A stretch of DNA of 64,000 nucleotides from Amycolatopsis vancoresmycina (GTDB taxonomy: Bacteria; Actinomycetota; Actinomycetes; Mycobacteriales; Pseudonocardiaceae), in NCBI RefSeq assembly GCF_000716785.1, contig NZ_JNYY01000014.1, positions 186,001 through 250,000 on the forward strand. Reading direction: 5' to 3'. The notes under the pieces are model-generated. The model did no database searches and had not been told where the DNA came from. It saw only the letters and a program-made list of their open reading frames with translations. Both the position numbers and the translations under genes were made by a program. Shown in pieces: positions 7,686 through 15,963 of the stretch. Position 1 is the first letter of the stretch. Each line of letters opens with the position of its first letter.

Positions 7686-9521
7686 TCACCCGGCCGTCAG
7701 CGCCTCGAGGACGCCTTCGCCGTACTTGGCGAGCTTGTTCTCGCCAACCCCGCTGACCGTGCCCAGCTCCGCCAGCGACGACGGCCGCTGCGTGGCGATC
7801 TGGCGCAGGGTCGCGTCGTGGAACACCACGTACGCGGGCACGCCCTGCTCCTTCGCGACGGCGGCCCGCCACGCACGCAGGCGTTCGAACAGCGGTGCCG
7901 CCTCCGCGGGCATCTCCGCGGAGGCGGCGGCCTTCCGCGTGCTGCGGACCTTCGCGGCGGCGGCCCGCTCGGGCTCGCGGCGCAGCAGCACCTGACGGTC
8001 GCCGCCGAGCACCTCCGCGCTGCTTTCGGTGAGCACGAGCGAGCCGTAGTCGCCTTCGACGGCGAGCAGGCCCTGGGCGAGCAGCTGCCGCACCACCGCG
8101 CGCCACTCGGGTTCGCGCAGCTCGGTGCCGATGCCGAACGTCTTGAGCGTGTCGTGCTGGAACTGGGTGACCTTGGGCGTGGCTTTGCCGAGCAGGATGT
8201 CGACGACCTGGCCGGCGCCGAACTTCTGCCGCCGTTCGTTGCGCAGCCGCACGACGGTCGACAGCAGCTTCTGCGCCGGGATCGTGCCGTCCCACTTCTC
8301 CGGCGGGTTCAGGCACGTGTCGCAGTTGCCGCAGGGGCCGGCCTGCTGCCCGAAGTAGTTGAGGATCTGCACCCGGCGGCACTCGACCGTCTCGCACAGC
8401 GCGAGCATCGCGTTCAGGTGCGCGCCCAGCCGGCGGCGGTGCGCCTCGTCGCCCTCGGACGTGTCGATCATCTTGCGCTGCTGCACCACGTCCTGCAGCC
8501 CGTACGCGAGCCAGGCGGTGGACGGCAGCCCGTCGCGGCCCGCCCGGCCGGTCTCCTGGTAGTAGCCCTCGACCGACTTCGGCAGGTCGAGGTGCGCGAC
8601 GAACCGGACGTCCGGTTTGTCGATGCCCATCCCGAACGCGATCGTCGCGACCACGATCAGCCCGTCTTCCCGCAGGAACCGCGACTGGTGCTTCGCGCGG
8701 GTGCGCGCGTCGAGCCCCGCGTGGTACGGCACCGCCGGGATCCCGTTCTGCACCAGGAACTCCGCGGTCTTCTCCACCGAGTTCCGGGACAGGCAGTAGA
8801 CGATTCCCGCGTCACCCTTGTGTTCGGTCTGCAGCAGTTCGAGCAGCTGCCGTTGCGGCGAGTTCTTGCCGACGATCCGGTACTGGATGTTCGGCCGGTC
8901 GAAGCTCGCGACGAAGTGGCGGGCCTCGTCCAGGTTCAGCCGCGCCGCGATCTCCTTGTGCGTCGCTTCGGTCGCGGTCGCCGTCAGCGCGATCCGCGGC
9001 ACGTCCGGCCACCGCTCGTGCAGCGCGGAGAGCTGGAGGTAGTCGGGCCGGAAGTCGTGGCCCCACTGGGCGACGCAGTGCGCCTCGTCGATCGCGAACA
9101 GCGAGATCTTGCCGCGGTCGAGCAGCCGCACGGTGGATTCGACCGAAAGCCGTTCCGGCGCCAGGTAGAGCAGGTCGAGCTCGCCGTTCAGGAACGCCGA
9201 CTCCACCTCCTGCCGGGCCGCGTAGTCCTGGGTGGAGTTGAGGAAACCGGCGCGGACACCGGCGTTGCGCAGCGCGTCCACCTGGTCCTGCATCAGCGCG
9301 ATCAGCGGCGAGACGACCACGCCGACGCCGGGCCGCACGAGCGCGGGAATCTGGTAGCACAACGACTTCCCGCCGCCGGTGGGCATCAGCACGAGCGCGT
9401 CGCCGCCGGCGATCACGTGCTCGACGATCGCCGCCTGGTCGCCGCGGAAGCTGTCGTAGCCGAACACGCGCCGGAGGGTCTCCAGCGCGTCGGACGCGGG
9501 TGCGAGGTCGGTCTCTGCCAC
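7686..9521 (-). CDS. recQ: ATP-dependent DNA helicase RecQ
   Basis: A 611-aa, 3'-5' DNA helicase. Walker A is MPTGGGKSLCYQIPALV, the DEAH box is FAIDEAHCVAQWGHDFRPDY, and motif VI is YYQETGRAGRDG. The zinc-binding RQC region has CETVECRRVQILNYFG and CGNCDTC, and a C-terminal HRDC domain follows (KLAKYGEGVLEAL at the end). Size and order are standard for RecQ. The GTG start is seven bases after a TATAGT -10 box, so the mRNA is leaderless and begins close to the start codon. The promoter is of the DNA-damage-inducible RecA-NDp type. Confidence 0.95.
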   Translation of the reverse strand: MAETDLAPASDALETLRRVFGYDSFRGDQAAIVEHVIAGGDALVLMPTGGGKSLCYQIPALVRPGVGVVVSPLIALMQDQVDALRNAGVRAGFLNSTQDYAARQEVESAFLNGELDLLYLAPERLSVESTVRLLDRGKISLFAIDEAHCVAQWGHDFRPDYLQLSALHERWPDVPRIALTATATEATHKEIAARLNLDEARHFVASFDRPNIQYRIVGKNSPQRQLLELLQTEHKGDAGIVYCLSRNSVEKTAEFLVQNGIPAVPYHAGLDARTRAKHQSRFLREDGLIVVATIAFGMGIDKPDVRFVAHLDLPKSVEGYYQETGRAGRDGLPSTAWLAYGLQDVVQQRKMIDTSEGDEAHRRRLGAHLNAMLALCETVECRRVQILNYFGQQAGPCGNCDTCLNPPEKWDGTIPAQKLLSTVVRLRNERRQKFGAGQVVDILLGKATPKVTQFQHDTLKTFGIGTELREPEWRAVVRQLLAQGLLAVEGDYGSLVLTESSAEVLGGDRQVLLRREPERAAAAKVRSTRKAAASAEMPAEAAPLFERLRAWRAAVAKEQGVPAYVVFHDATLRQIATQRPSSLAELGTVSGVGENKLAKYGEGVLEALTAG

Positions 9522-9528
9522 CCGGCCG

Positions 9529-9551
9529 ACTATAGAGCGGGGGTCCGACAG
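9529..9551 (-). promoter_or_regulatory. RecA-NDp (PafBC-type) promoter of recQ
   Basis: On the minus strand CTGTCGGAC (9551-9543), eight bases, TATAGT (9534-9529). This fits tTGTCRgtg-N8-TAnnnT in its core TGTCGG and -10. The start codon of recQ begins at 9521, as expected for a leaderless transcript. It suggests SOS-independent induction by DNA damage. Confidence 0.75.
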
Positions 9552-9589
9552 TTCCGGCCCGCCCCGCCGCGGGGTGGCAGACTGCAGGG

Positions 9590-10018
9590 GTGGAGTACCT
9601 GCCCGTGCCCGACCTCGCCGCGTATTTCGGCGGCGAATGGCACCTGGACCGGGAAATCCGCACCGCGGACGGCGACCCGGCCGGGTCGGTCACCGGGACC
9701 GCCACCTTCACCGAAGCCGGGGGTGTGCTCGTCTACCACGAGGAGGGCGAGCTGCGGCTCGGCGGCCACACCGGCCCGGTCACCCGGACCCTGCACTACC
9801 GCCCGGCCGGCCCCGGCCGTGCGGCCGTGCACTTCGACCACGGCGGCTTCTTCCACGACCTCGACCTGCGCGAAGGCCATTGGATAGCGGACCACCCCTG
9901 CCGCGCCGACCACTACCGCGGGGAGTACCGCGTGACCGGCGCCGGGCGCTGGCGGCAGGAGTGGGCGGTGCGCGGGCCGGCGAAGGACCACGTGATCGTC
10001 AGCCGGTTCACCCGTTAG
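9590..10018 (+). CDS. DUF6314 family protein
   Basis: A 142-aa soluble protein with alternating beta-strands, for example YFGGEWHLDREI, HEEGELRLGGH, RAAVHFDHGGFFHDLD and YRGEYRVTGAGRWRQEWAVRG. These are the hallmarks of the DUF6314 family (a lipocalin-like barrel by appearance; function unknown). The GTG start at 9590 has no clear ribosome site; CAGACT 6 bases upstream may be a weak leaderless -10. It is divergent from recQ with 68 bases between them, and its stop overlaps the convergent SDR by four bases. Confidence 0.8.
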   Translation: MEYLPVPDLAAYFGGEWHLDREIRTADGDPAGSVTGTATFTEAGGVLVYHEEGELRLGGHTGPVTRTLHYRPAGPGRAAVHFDHGGFFHDLDLREGHWIADHPCRADHYRGEYRVTGAGRWRQEWAVRGPAKDHVIVSRFTR

Positions 10019-10755
10019 ACGATGCCGCCGTTGGCGCGCAGCACCTGGCCGTTCACCCAGCGCGCCGGGCCGGCGAGGAACGCGACGACCTCGGCGATGT
10101 CCTCCGGCTCGCCGAGCCGCTCCAGCGGCGGCTGCTTGGCCATCCGCTGGATCGTCTCCTCGTCCTTGCCGTCGAGGAACAGCGCGGTCGCGGTCGGGCC
10201 GGGCGCGACGGTGTTCACGGTGATGTCGCGGCCGCGCAGCTCGCGCGCCAGGATCATGGTGATCGCCTCGACCGCGCCCTTCGTCGCGTTGTAGATGCCG
10301 TAGCCGGGCAGGTTCAGCCCGAGCACCGACGTCGAGGTGGTGATCACCGCGCCGCCGTCGCGCACCCGCCGCGCGGCCTGCTGGGCCACCGCGAACGTGC
10401 CGCGGATGTTGGTGCGGTGCACCCGGTCGAGGACGTCGAAGTCGGTGTCGGCGATCGGCGTCGGCGGGTTCAGCACGCCGGCCAGGTGGGCGACGACGTC
10501 CACGCCGCCGTAGGTGCGCTCCGCGGTGTCGAACAGCTCCGCGACCGCGGCCGGGTCGGCCACGTCGGCACGGGCCGCGATCGCCCGCCCGCCGTTCGCG
10601 GTGATGGCGTCGACGGTGGCCGTGGCCTCCTTTTCGTTGCCCGCGTAGTTGACCACGACCGCCATGCCGTCGGCGGCCAGGCGCTCGGCGACCTGGCGGC
10701 CGATGCCGCGGGAGCCGCCGGTGACGATCGCGACGCGGGTGTCGGTGGTGCTCAT
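10015..10755 (-). CDS. SDR family oxidoreductase (3-oxoacyl-ACP reductase-like)
   Basis: A 246-aa classical SDR with all marks in place: TGGSRGIGRQVAERL for cofactor binding, the strand leading to VVAHLAGVL, the catalytic serine in TSTSVLG, YGIYNATKGAVEAI for YxxxK, and a C-terminal INGQVLRANGG-like end (WVNGQVLRANGGIV). It lacks any visible partner gene. Two overlapping palindromes 45-80 bases upstream imply control by an unlinked repressor, probably of the TetR type. Confidence 0.88.
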   Translation of the reverse strand: MSTTDTRVAIVTGGSRGIGRQVAERLAADGMAVVVNYAGNEKEATATVDAITANGGRAIAARADVADPAAVAELFDTAERTYGGVDVVAHLAGVLNPPTPIADTDFDVLDRVHRTNIRGTFAVAQQAARRVRDGGAVITTSTSVLGLNLPGYGIYNATKGAVEAITMILARELRGRDITVNTVAPGPTATALFLDGKDEETIQRMAKQPPLERLGEPEDIAEVVAFLAGPARWVNGQVLRANGGIV

Positions 10756-10799
10756 CGGTTCCTTCTTTCGATCGGGGCGGCGCCCTGCCCGCCGCTTCT

Positions 10800-10834
10800 G
10801 TTATCAACGATAACACTCTGCTGATAGCAGTGTT
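10800..10834 (-). promoter_or_regulatory. Overlapping palindromic operators before the SDR gene
   Basis: GTTATC-AAC-GATAAC (10800-10814) is a perfect 15-bp palindrome. AACACT-N11-AGTGTT (10812-10834) overlaps it, and its core CTGCT-GAT-AGCAG is also palindromic. The stretch is much more AT-rich than its surroundings and lies 45 bases before the SDR start. It is probably a repressor site, but no regulator gene is adjacent. Confidence 0.55.
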
Positions 10835-11008
10835 AAGGATGCTCGTGTCGGTGTCGTCACACCGCGTGGCGCCGCGTGGCATCCGGCCGTATCCACGCCG
10901 CCGGTCGGCCGAATCGCGAGGTCAGCGGCGTATGGACGGTTTTCGGACGGGGCGATCCGGGAACACCGGACGCATCGGGGGCTTGACATCCTTGAAGGAG
11001 TTTGAGCG

Positions 11009-11737
11009 ATGCCCACATGGCTGATCGTGTTGATCGTCGTCGTGGCCCTCGCGGTGCTCGGCGCCGTGATCTGGCTGGTGACGCAGGAAATGCAGCGAAA
11101 ACGGCTGCAGCAGCGGTTCGGTCCCGAGTACGACCGCACGGTGGCGGAGAAGGAGAGCCCCCGGGCCGCGCAGCGCGAACTCGCCGAGCGGGAGCGCCGG
11201 CACAAGGAACTCGACATCCGCCCGCTTTCGGCGTCGGCGCGCGAGCGCTACGCCCGGGAATGGGCGCAGGTGCAGGAAAAGTTCGTCGACCAGCCGTCCG
11301 CGGCGGTCGCCGAAGCCGAGCAGCTCCTGAACTCGCTGATGGCCGAACGCGGGTACCCCACGGAAGGCTACGAGCAGCAGGTGGCCGACCTTTCCGTGCG
11401 GCACGCCAAAACCCTGGAGCACTACCGGGCCGCGCACACCACGCAGCAGAAGCGCGACGGAGCGTCCACTGAGGACCTGCGCGACGCGATGGTGCGCTAC
11501 CGCACCGTTTTCGAGGACCTGCTGACCGACGGCGCCGACGACGAGCGCCACCACGACCACCACGAGCGCCGCAACGGCCACGACCACGGCGTGCACGACC
11601 ACGACCACGCCGAGCGGCAGGAAACCGGCCGGCACGAGACCGACCGTGCAGACGCGGACCGCCACGAAACGGACCACCGCGAAACCGAACGCCAGGCGTC
11701 CGCGAACCCGCGGACCGAGTGGAACGGAGGACGTTGA
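11009..11737 (+). CDS. Membrane-anchored protein with His/Asp-rich tail
   Basis: A 242-aa protein of unknown function. One N-terminal membrane segment (residues ~4-25, LIVLIVVVALAVLGAVIWLV) is followed by a charged linker, then a helical domain (about 75-165) with REWAQVQEKFVDQPSAAVAE and LRDAMVRYRTVFEDLLTD. The last 65 residues are almost entirely His, Asp, Glu, Arg and Thr with HDHGVHDHDH clusters, which could bind metal. The helical domain matches the next gene's C-terminal half, so the two are paralogues. The ATG start has GAAGGAG upstream. The stop is 2 bases before the next start, so they form an operon. Confidence 0.75.
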   Translation: MPTWLIVLIVVVALAVLGAVIWLVTQEMQRKRLQQRFGPEYDRTVAEKESPRAAQRELAERERRHKELDIRPLSASARERYAREWAQVQEKFVDQPSAAVAEAEQLLNSLMAERGYPTEGYEQQVADLSVRHAKTLEHYRAAHTTQQKRDGASTEDLRDAMVRYRTVFEDLLTDGADDERHHDHHERRNGHDHGVHDHDHAERQETGRHETDRADADRHETDHRETERQASANPRTEWNGGR

Positions 11738-11739
11738 CC

Positions 11740-12300
11740 ATGACCGAGCACCTGACGCGCCACGACGCCGAGGACGACCAGGACCTCACCGGCCGTGCGG
11801 ACGTTCGCGAGAGCGACGGCTTCCGGGACGACACCACGGACGTACCCGGCCAGGACCGGGCGGACTTCCGCGAGCCGGGCACGGTCGGCCACGACGCCGA
11901 CCAGAACCTGAGCACCGCCGACCTGGCCTCCGCTTCGGCCGGGCGGCAGGACACCACCGACACCGCCGACACCGCGGCCGCCGGCTCGGGCGGGGACGTT
12001 GAGACGCCCGCCGCGTCCGGCGGGGACGTGGAGACGCCGCCGCTGATCGACGAGGAGAAGGTCACCGGGTTCCGCGACCGCTGGCAGCACGTCCAGACCG
12101 GCTTCGTCGACGACCCGAAGCAGGCCGTCCAGCAGGCCGACGAGCTCGTCGCCGCCGTGATCAGCGCACTGGCCACCACCTTCGCCGAGCACAAGAGCGA
12201 GCTGGAAGGCCAGTGGCAGCAGGGCGAACCGGCCACCGAGGAGCTGCGGATCGCGCTGCGCCGCTACCGCTCGTTCTTCGACCAGCTGCTGCCGCGCTAG
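11740..12300 (+). CDS. Acidic protein, paralogue of the upstream gene
   Basis: A 186-aa soluble protein of unknown function. The first ~100 residues are acidic and low-complexity, including two copies of a GGDVETP motif. The C-terminal ~85 residues (FRDRWQHVQTGFVDDPKQAV, then TEELRIALRRYRSFFDQLL) align with the helical domain of the preceding membrane protein: shared W..VQ..FVD.P..AV and LR.A..RYR..F..LL. The ATG at 11740 has GGAGG 9 bases upstream, and an in-frame ATG/GAG extension from 11719 overlaps the upstream gene. A strong hairpin ends the operon. Confidence 0.78.
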   Translation: MTEHLTRHDAEDDQDLTGRADVRESDGFRDDTTDVPGQDRADFREPGTVGHDADQNLSTADLASASAGRQDTTDTADTAAAGSGGDVETPAASGGDVETPPLIDEEKVTGFRDRWQHVQTGFVDDPKQAVQQADELVAAVISALATTFAEHKSELEGQWQQGEPATEELRIALRRYRSFFDQLLPR

Positions 12301-12307
12301 CGGGCAC

Positions 12308-12348
12308 CGTTTCCCGGCGGGCATGATCGGGTAGCCCGCCGGGAAACG
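12308..12348. terminator. Intergenic 15-bp perfect hairpin
   Basis: CGTTTCCCGGCGGGC (12308-12322) and its exact complement (12334-12348) flank an 11-base loop. It lies just after the stop of the two-gene operon. There is no T-run, as is usual in high-GC actinobacteria. It is the strongest hairpin in this part of the window. Confidence 0.7.
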
Positions 12349-12372
12349 CGGTCAGCAACGGGAGGCAGCTGG

Positions 12373-12882
12373 ATGAACGTGGCCGAACTGCTCGTCGACG
12401 GCTTCAACCGGGTCCAGGGGACGGTGCACGCGGCGGTCGAAGGGCTGACCGCCGAGCAGCTCCGCGCCCGGCTGGACGACGAAGCCAACTCGATCGCCTG
12501 GCTGGTGTGGCACCTGACCCGGGTCCAGGACGACCACGTCGCCGACGTGGCCGGGACCGAGCAGGCGTGGACCGGCGAGGACTGGCTTTCGCGGTTCGGC
12601 CTGCCCTTTCCGGCCGGCGACACCGGCTACGGCCACCGCCCGGCCGACGTCGAAGCGGTCCGGGTCGCCAAGCCGGACCTGCTGACCGGCTACTACGACG
12701 CCGTGCACGAGCGGACCGTCCGGTACGTCTCCGGCCTCGCCGACGCCGACCTCGACCGGATCGTCGACGAGGCGTGGGACCCGCCGGTGTCGCTCGGCGT
12801 GCGCCTGATCAGCGTGCTCGACGACGACATCCAGCACGCCGGGCAGGCGATGTACGTCCGCGGGCTGCTGGAGCGCCGGTAG
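12373..12882 (+). CDS. DinB/DUF664 family (mycothiol transferase-like) protein
   Basis: A 169-aa four-helix-bundle protein. SIAWLVWHLTRVQDDHVADV holds the first conserved His/Asp positions, and SVLDDDIQHAGQAMYVRGLL holds the late His, together giving the three-His metal site of the DinB fold. Actinobacterial members such as MST use mycothiol as thiol cofactor for detoxification. ATG at 12373 has GGGAGG 8 bases upstream. It ends one base before the convergent soxR stop. Confidence 0.85.
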   Translation: MNVAELLVDGFNRVQGTVHAAVEGLTAEQLRARLDDEANSIAWLVWHLTRVQDDHVADVAGTEQAWTGEDWLSRFGLPFPAGDTGYGHRPADVEAVRVAKPDLLTGYYDAVHERTVRYVSGLADADLDRIVDEAWDPPVSLGVRLISVLDDDIQHAGQAMYVRGLLERR

Positions 12883-12883
12883 C

Positions 12884-13366
12884 TCAGCAGACCTCGTAAC
12901 CGTCGCCGCGGTGGTCGGCCAGCCGCTGCGGACCCGGCCCCGCGACGCCGAGCTGGTCGTCCGGGTTGGCGAGCTTGCAGCTGGCCAGGGACATGCAGCC
13001 GCAGCCGATGCAGTTGACCAGCTGGTCGCGCAGCTGCTCCAGCTGGCGGATCCGCGCGTTCAGGTCCTCCTGCCAGCAGCGGGAAATCCGCGCCCAGTCG
13101 GTACGGGTGGGCGTCCGGTCGTCCGACAGCAGGGCGAGCACCTCCCGGATCTTCGACAGCGGCATGCCGACCCGCTGGGACATCCGAATGAACGTCACGC
13201 GCCGCAGCGTGTCGCGGCGGTAGCGCCGCTGGTTGCCCGCGGTGCGGCGGCTGTGGATCAGCCCTTCGTCCTCGTAGAAGCGCAGGGCCGACGCGGGAAC
13301 CCCGCTGCGCCGGGAAAGTTCGCCGACCGTCAGGTCGGGCAGCGGCCGGGCCGCGACGTTCGTCAT
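12884..13366 (-). CDS. soxR: Redox-sensitive transcriptional activator SoxR
   Basis: A 160-aa MerR-family regulator. Residues 11-80 form the winged helix (LTVGELSRRSGVPASALRFY), then a dimer helix, then the [2Fe-2S] site CIGCGCMSLASC with cysteines 119, 122, 124 and 130. The spacing is that of SoxR, which senses redox-active small molecules in actinobacteria. It is divergent from an FMN reductase, and a matching operator lies between them. Confidence 0.95.
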   Translation of the reverse strand: MTNVAARPLPDLTVGELSRRSGVPASALRFYEDEGLIHSRRTAGNQRRYRRDTLRRVTFIRMSQRVGMPLSKIREVLALLSDDRTPTRTDWARISRCWQEDLNARIRQLEQLRDQLVNCIGCGCMSLASCKLANPDDQLGVAGPGPQRLADHRGDGYEVC

Positions 13367-13393
13367 GGCCGGAAGCCAACCACAGCCGCCGCC

Positions 13394-13424
13394 TTGACTT
13401 CAAGGGAGCTTGAACTTTCATCCT
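13394..13424 (+). promoter_or_regulatory. SoxR operator and promoter
   Basis: TTGACT (13394-13399) and CATCCT (13419-13424) are 19 bases apart, the long spacer expected for MerR-type activation. Between them TTCAAG-GGAG-CTTGAA (13399-13414) is a perfect inverted repeat like the SoxR box TTGACYTCAAG-N4-CTTGA. It is placed to activate the rightward FMN-reductase gene. Confidence 0.75.
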
Positions 13425-13461
13425 GGGACGCGGCAATGTTCCGCTGTGCCGAGGAGGAAGT

Positions 13462-14052
13462 GTGTCGGAAGCGCCGGTGCGGGTCGCGGTGATCGTGGGA
13501 AGTGTCCGGGAAGGACGGTTCGGCCCGGTGGTGGCGGGCTGGCTGGCCGCCGTCGCGGACCGCCACGGCGGTTTCGCGGTCGACGTCGTCGATCTCGCCG
13601 AGCCCGGCCTGCCGCTGGTGATGCCCGCGTTCGGCACCCAGCCGAGCCCGGCGGTCGCCGCCGAGGTGGCGAAGGTGGCCCCGCGACTCGAAGCGGCCGA
13701 CGCGTTCGTCGTCGTCACCCCGGAGTACAACCACAGCTATCCCGCGCCCTTGAAGAACGCCATCGACTGGCACCGGCCGGAGTGGCGGGCCAAACCGGTC
13801 GCTTTCGTGTCCTACGGCGGGATTTCCGGTGGCCTGCGTGCCGTCGAGCACCTGCGCCCGGTCTTCGCGGAGCTCCACGCGGTGACCATCCGCGAGACCG
13901 TCAGCTTCCACGGCGCCCACGCGCGTTTCGGCGACGACGGCGTGCCGATCGACGACGCGGCGGGCGTCGCGGCGAAGGCGCTGCTCGACCAGCTCGAATG
14001 GTGGGCCCGGTCGCTGACCGAAGCCCGGGCGGCGCGGCCCTACCCCGCCTGA
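13462..14052 (+). CDS. NADPH-dependent FMN reductase
   Basis: A 196-aa flavodoxin-like reductase. VIVGSVREGRFGPVVAGWL carries the phosphate-binding loop, VVTPEYNHSYPAPLKNAIDW is the signature flavin-binding segment, and FVSYGGISGGLRAVEHLRPV follows. Members reduce FMN or quinones two electrons at a time. The GTG at 13462 has GAGGAGG at the right distance. Its promoter contains the SoxR box, which suggests that it is a SoxR target clearing quinone-like redox cyclers. Confidence 0.9.
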   Translation: MSEAPVRVAVIVGSVREGRFGPVVAGWLAAVADRHGGFAVDVVDLAEPGLPLVMPAFGTQPSPAVAAEVAKVAPRLEAADAFVVVTPEYNHSYPAPLKNAIDWHRPEWRAKPVAFVSYGGISGGLRAVEHLRPVFAELHAVTIRETVSFHGAHARFGDDGVPIDDAAGVAAKALLDQLEWWARSLTEARAARPYPA

Positions 14053-14071
14053 CGCCATGTCGACATGCCGC

Positions 14072-14560
14072 TCACGCCTGGCACGTCTGGTAGGGCAGCC
14101 GGACGTCCGGCCCGGCCAGGGCGATGGTGCCGTCGACGGAGTTCCCGCCCTGCAGCACCAGGGCGGCGAACGCGGTGCAGACCAGCTGGTTGATGCCGGC
14201 GCCGGTGACCAGCCGCAGCGGGAACGAGACGTCGATCGTCGCCGGTGGCCCGGCGGACACCGTGAGCCCTCCGGGCCGCTGCGGGAGCGCGGTCGTGTAC
14301 CCGTCGGCCTCCTCCTGGGAGGTCGGCCCGGCCAGCAGCATCGCCAAGGTCGACTGGACGGTCACCGGGAAGCCGCCCGGCCGCGTCACCGGAGCCACCC
14401 GGCCGTCGCGGACGAAGTAGAGGGTCACGTCCATGCCCGGCCCGTCGTCCACCGGGTTGCGCAGCGTCGGCGCCGGCCCCGCGCCGAGCACCGGCGTCGG
14501 CTTGATCCCGCACGCGCTCACCAGCAGCAGCACCGCCAGGACCAGGAGTTTCTTCACCAC
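14072..14560 (-). CDS. GerMN-domain lipoprotein
   Basis: A 162-aa secreted lipoprotein. Signal peptide VKKLLVLAVLLLVSAC ends in a lipobox (VSAC), so Cys17 is the likely acylated residue. The mature part is a single GerMN-like domain (VTLYFVRDGRVAPVTRP, TVQSTLAMLLAGPTSQEEAD). It overlaps the stop of the histidine kinase gene and is the third gene of a response regulator-kinase-lipoprotein operon. The same arrangement is seen for MtrA-MtrB-LpqB and CseB-CseC with CseA, in which the lipoprotein tunes the kinase at the membrane. Confidence 0.82.
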   Translation of the reverse strand: MVKKLLVLAVLLLVSACGIKPTPVLGAGPAPTLRNPVDDGPGMDVTLYFVRDGRVAPVTRPGGFPVTVQSTLAMLLAGPTSQEEADGYTTALPQRPGGLTVSAGPPATIDVSFPLRLVTGAGINQLVCTAFAALVLQGGNSVDGTIALAGPDVRLPYQTCQA

Positions 14561-15963
14561 GCCTCCCGGGGCAGGCGCAGCTCGAACCGGGCACCGGCGC
14601 CGGTGTCGGCCGCGACGATGTCGCCGCCGTGCAGCCGGGCGTTCTCCCGCGCGATGGACAGCCCGAGGCCGCTGCCTTCGGACCGGGCGCGGGCGGTGTC
14701 GGCCTTGGTGAAGCGGTCGAAGACCCGGGGCAGGACGTCGGCGGAGATCCCGGGCCCGTGGTCGGTGACGGTCAGCACGACGTCACCGGACTCCGCCCGC
14801 AGCACCACCTCGACCGGCGGCGCGCCGTGCCGCAGCGCGTTGCCGACCAGGTTCGCCACAACGATGTCGAGCCGCCGCCGGTCGAGCCGCGCGGTGATCC
14901 CCGGCGGCAGGTCCAGGGCGAGGTCGGCGCCGGCCTCCCAGCCGCGCGCGGCGAGGCTGTCGGCGACCGCCGCGGCGACGTCCAGCTCCTCCCGGCGCAG
15001 CTCCGCCCGCCCGGCGTCGAACCGGGAGATCTCGATCAGGTCCTGCACCAGCCGGGTCAGCCGCCGCGTCTCGGCCGACACCAGCCGCGCCGCGACCGCG
15101 GTGTCCGGCGGCAGCTGCTCGGCGTCCTCGTCGAGGACGTCGGTGACCGCGTTCATCGCCGCCAGCGGCGTCCGCAGCTCGTGCGAGACGTCCGCGACGA
15201 ACCGCCGCGCGTCGGCCTCCATGGCGCGCAGCGTGCCGACCGTGCGCTCCAGCTCCGCGGCGGTGTGGTTGAACGTGGTGACCAGCTGCGCGAGCTCGTC
15301 GGACCCCTTCGCCCGCAGCCGCACGTCCAGCCGCCCGCGACCGAGCTGGCTCGCCGCGGTGTTCAGCGCGCGGACCGGCCGCAGCACCTGCCGCGCGGCC
15401 AGCAGCGCCACCGCGACCGCGAACGGCAGCGCGAGCGCGGAGTACAGCCAGGCGTTGCGGGCCAGCTCGCCGATGGCGTCCTGCTGGTCGGACAGGATCA
15501 CCTGCGCGTAGACCTCCAGGCCGCTCGGACGGCCACTGGCGGTCTGCACCGGAACGCCGACGAAGAACACCGGGGTGCCGCCCTCGTCGACGCGCTGGAA
15601 CTGGATGTTCGTGGTGACGGCCACGGCGTGGCGCAACCCGGCAGGCACCTCGTCGAGCGTGAGCCCCGCCGACGAGTGCAGGTCGTGGTAGACGACGAGG
15701 GCCTTGGTGGGTTTGAGGGCCGTCGCGAAGGCGTCGAGCGTGCCCAGGGACGGCGGCACCGACACGGTCGGCAGGTACGCGGTGACCTGGTCGCGCAGCT
15801 TCAGCATGGTCTGGTCCTGGATGCCCTCCAGGATCGCCCGGCGCGCGGAGACGTAGCTGGCGCCCGCGGCGGCGGTGGCGCCGAGGATCATGATCACGGC
15901 GAAGGCGGCGACCAGCCGGGGCCGCAGCCCGGCGAGCCACGTCCGGATCGGCGGAGCCGTCAC
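14554..15963 (-). CDS. Two-component sensor histidine kinase
   Basis: A 469-aa membrane kinase. The first membrane segment is near residues 13-32 (LVAAFAVIMILGATAAAG), then an extracellular sensor of ~120 residues, a second membrane segment (SALALPFAVAVALLA), a HAMP linker, DVSHELRTPLAAM with the phosphorylated His, and ATP-binding boxes NLVGNALRHG, DHGPGIS and SGLGLSIARE. GTG 15963 overlaps the regulator stop by four bases; the frame continues upstream into the regulator gene without kinase features. It pairs with the regulator upstream and the GerMN lipoprotein downstream. Confidence 0.92.
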   Translation of the reverse strand: MTAPPIRTWLAGLRPRLVAAFAVIMILGATAAAGASYVSARRAILEGIQDQTMLKLRDQVTAYLPTVSVPPSLGTLDAFATALKPTKALVVYHDLHSSAGLTLDEVPAGLRHAVAVTTNIQFQRVDEGGTPVFFVGVPVQTASGRPSGLEVYAQVILSDQQDAIGELARNAWLYSALALPFAVAVALLAARQVLRPVRALNTAASQLGRGRLDVRLRAKGSDELAQLVTTFNHTAAELERTVGTLRAMEADARRFVADVSHELRTPLAAMNAVTDVLDEDAEQLPPDTAVAARLVSAETRRLTRLVQDLIEISRFDAGRAELRREELDVAAAVADSLAARGWEAGADLALDLPPGITARLDRRRLDIVVANLVGNALRHGAPPVEVVLRAESGDVVLTVTDHGPGISADVLPRVFDRFTKADTARARSEGSGLGLSIARENARLHGGDIVAADTGAGARFELRLPREAW

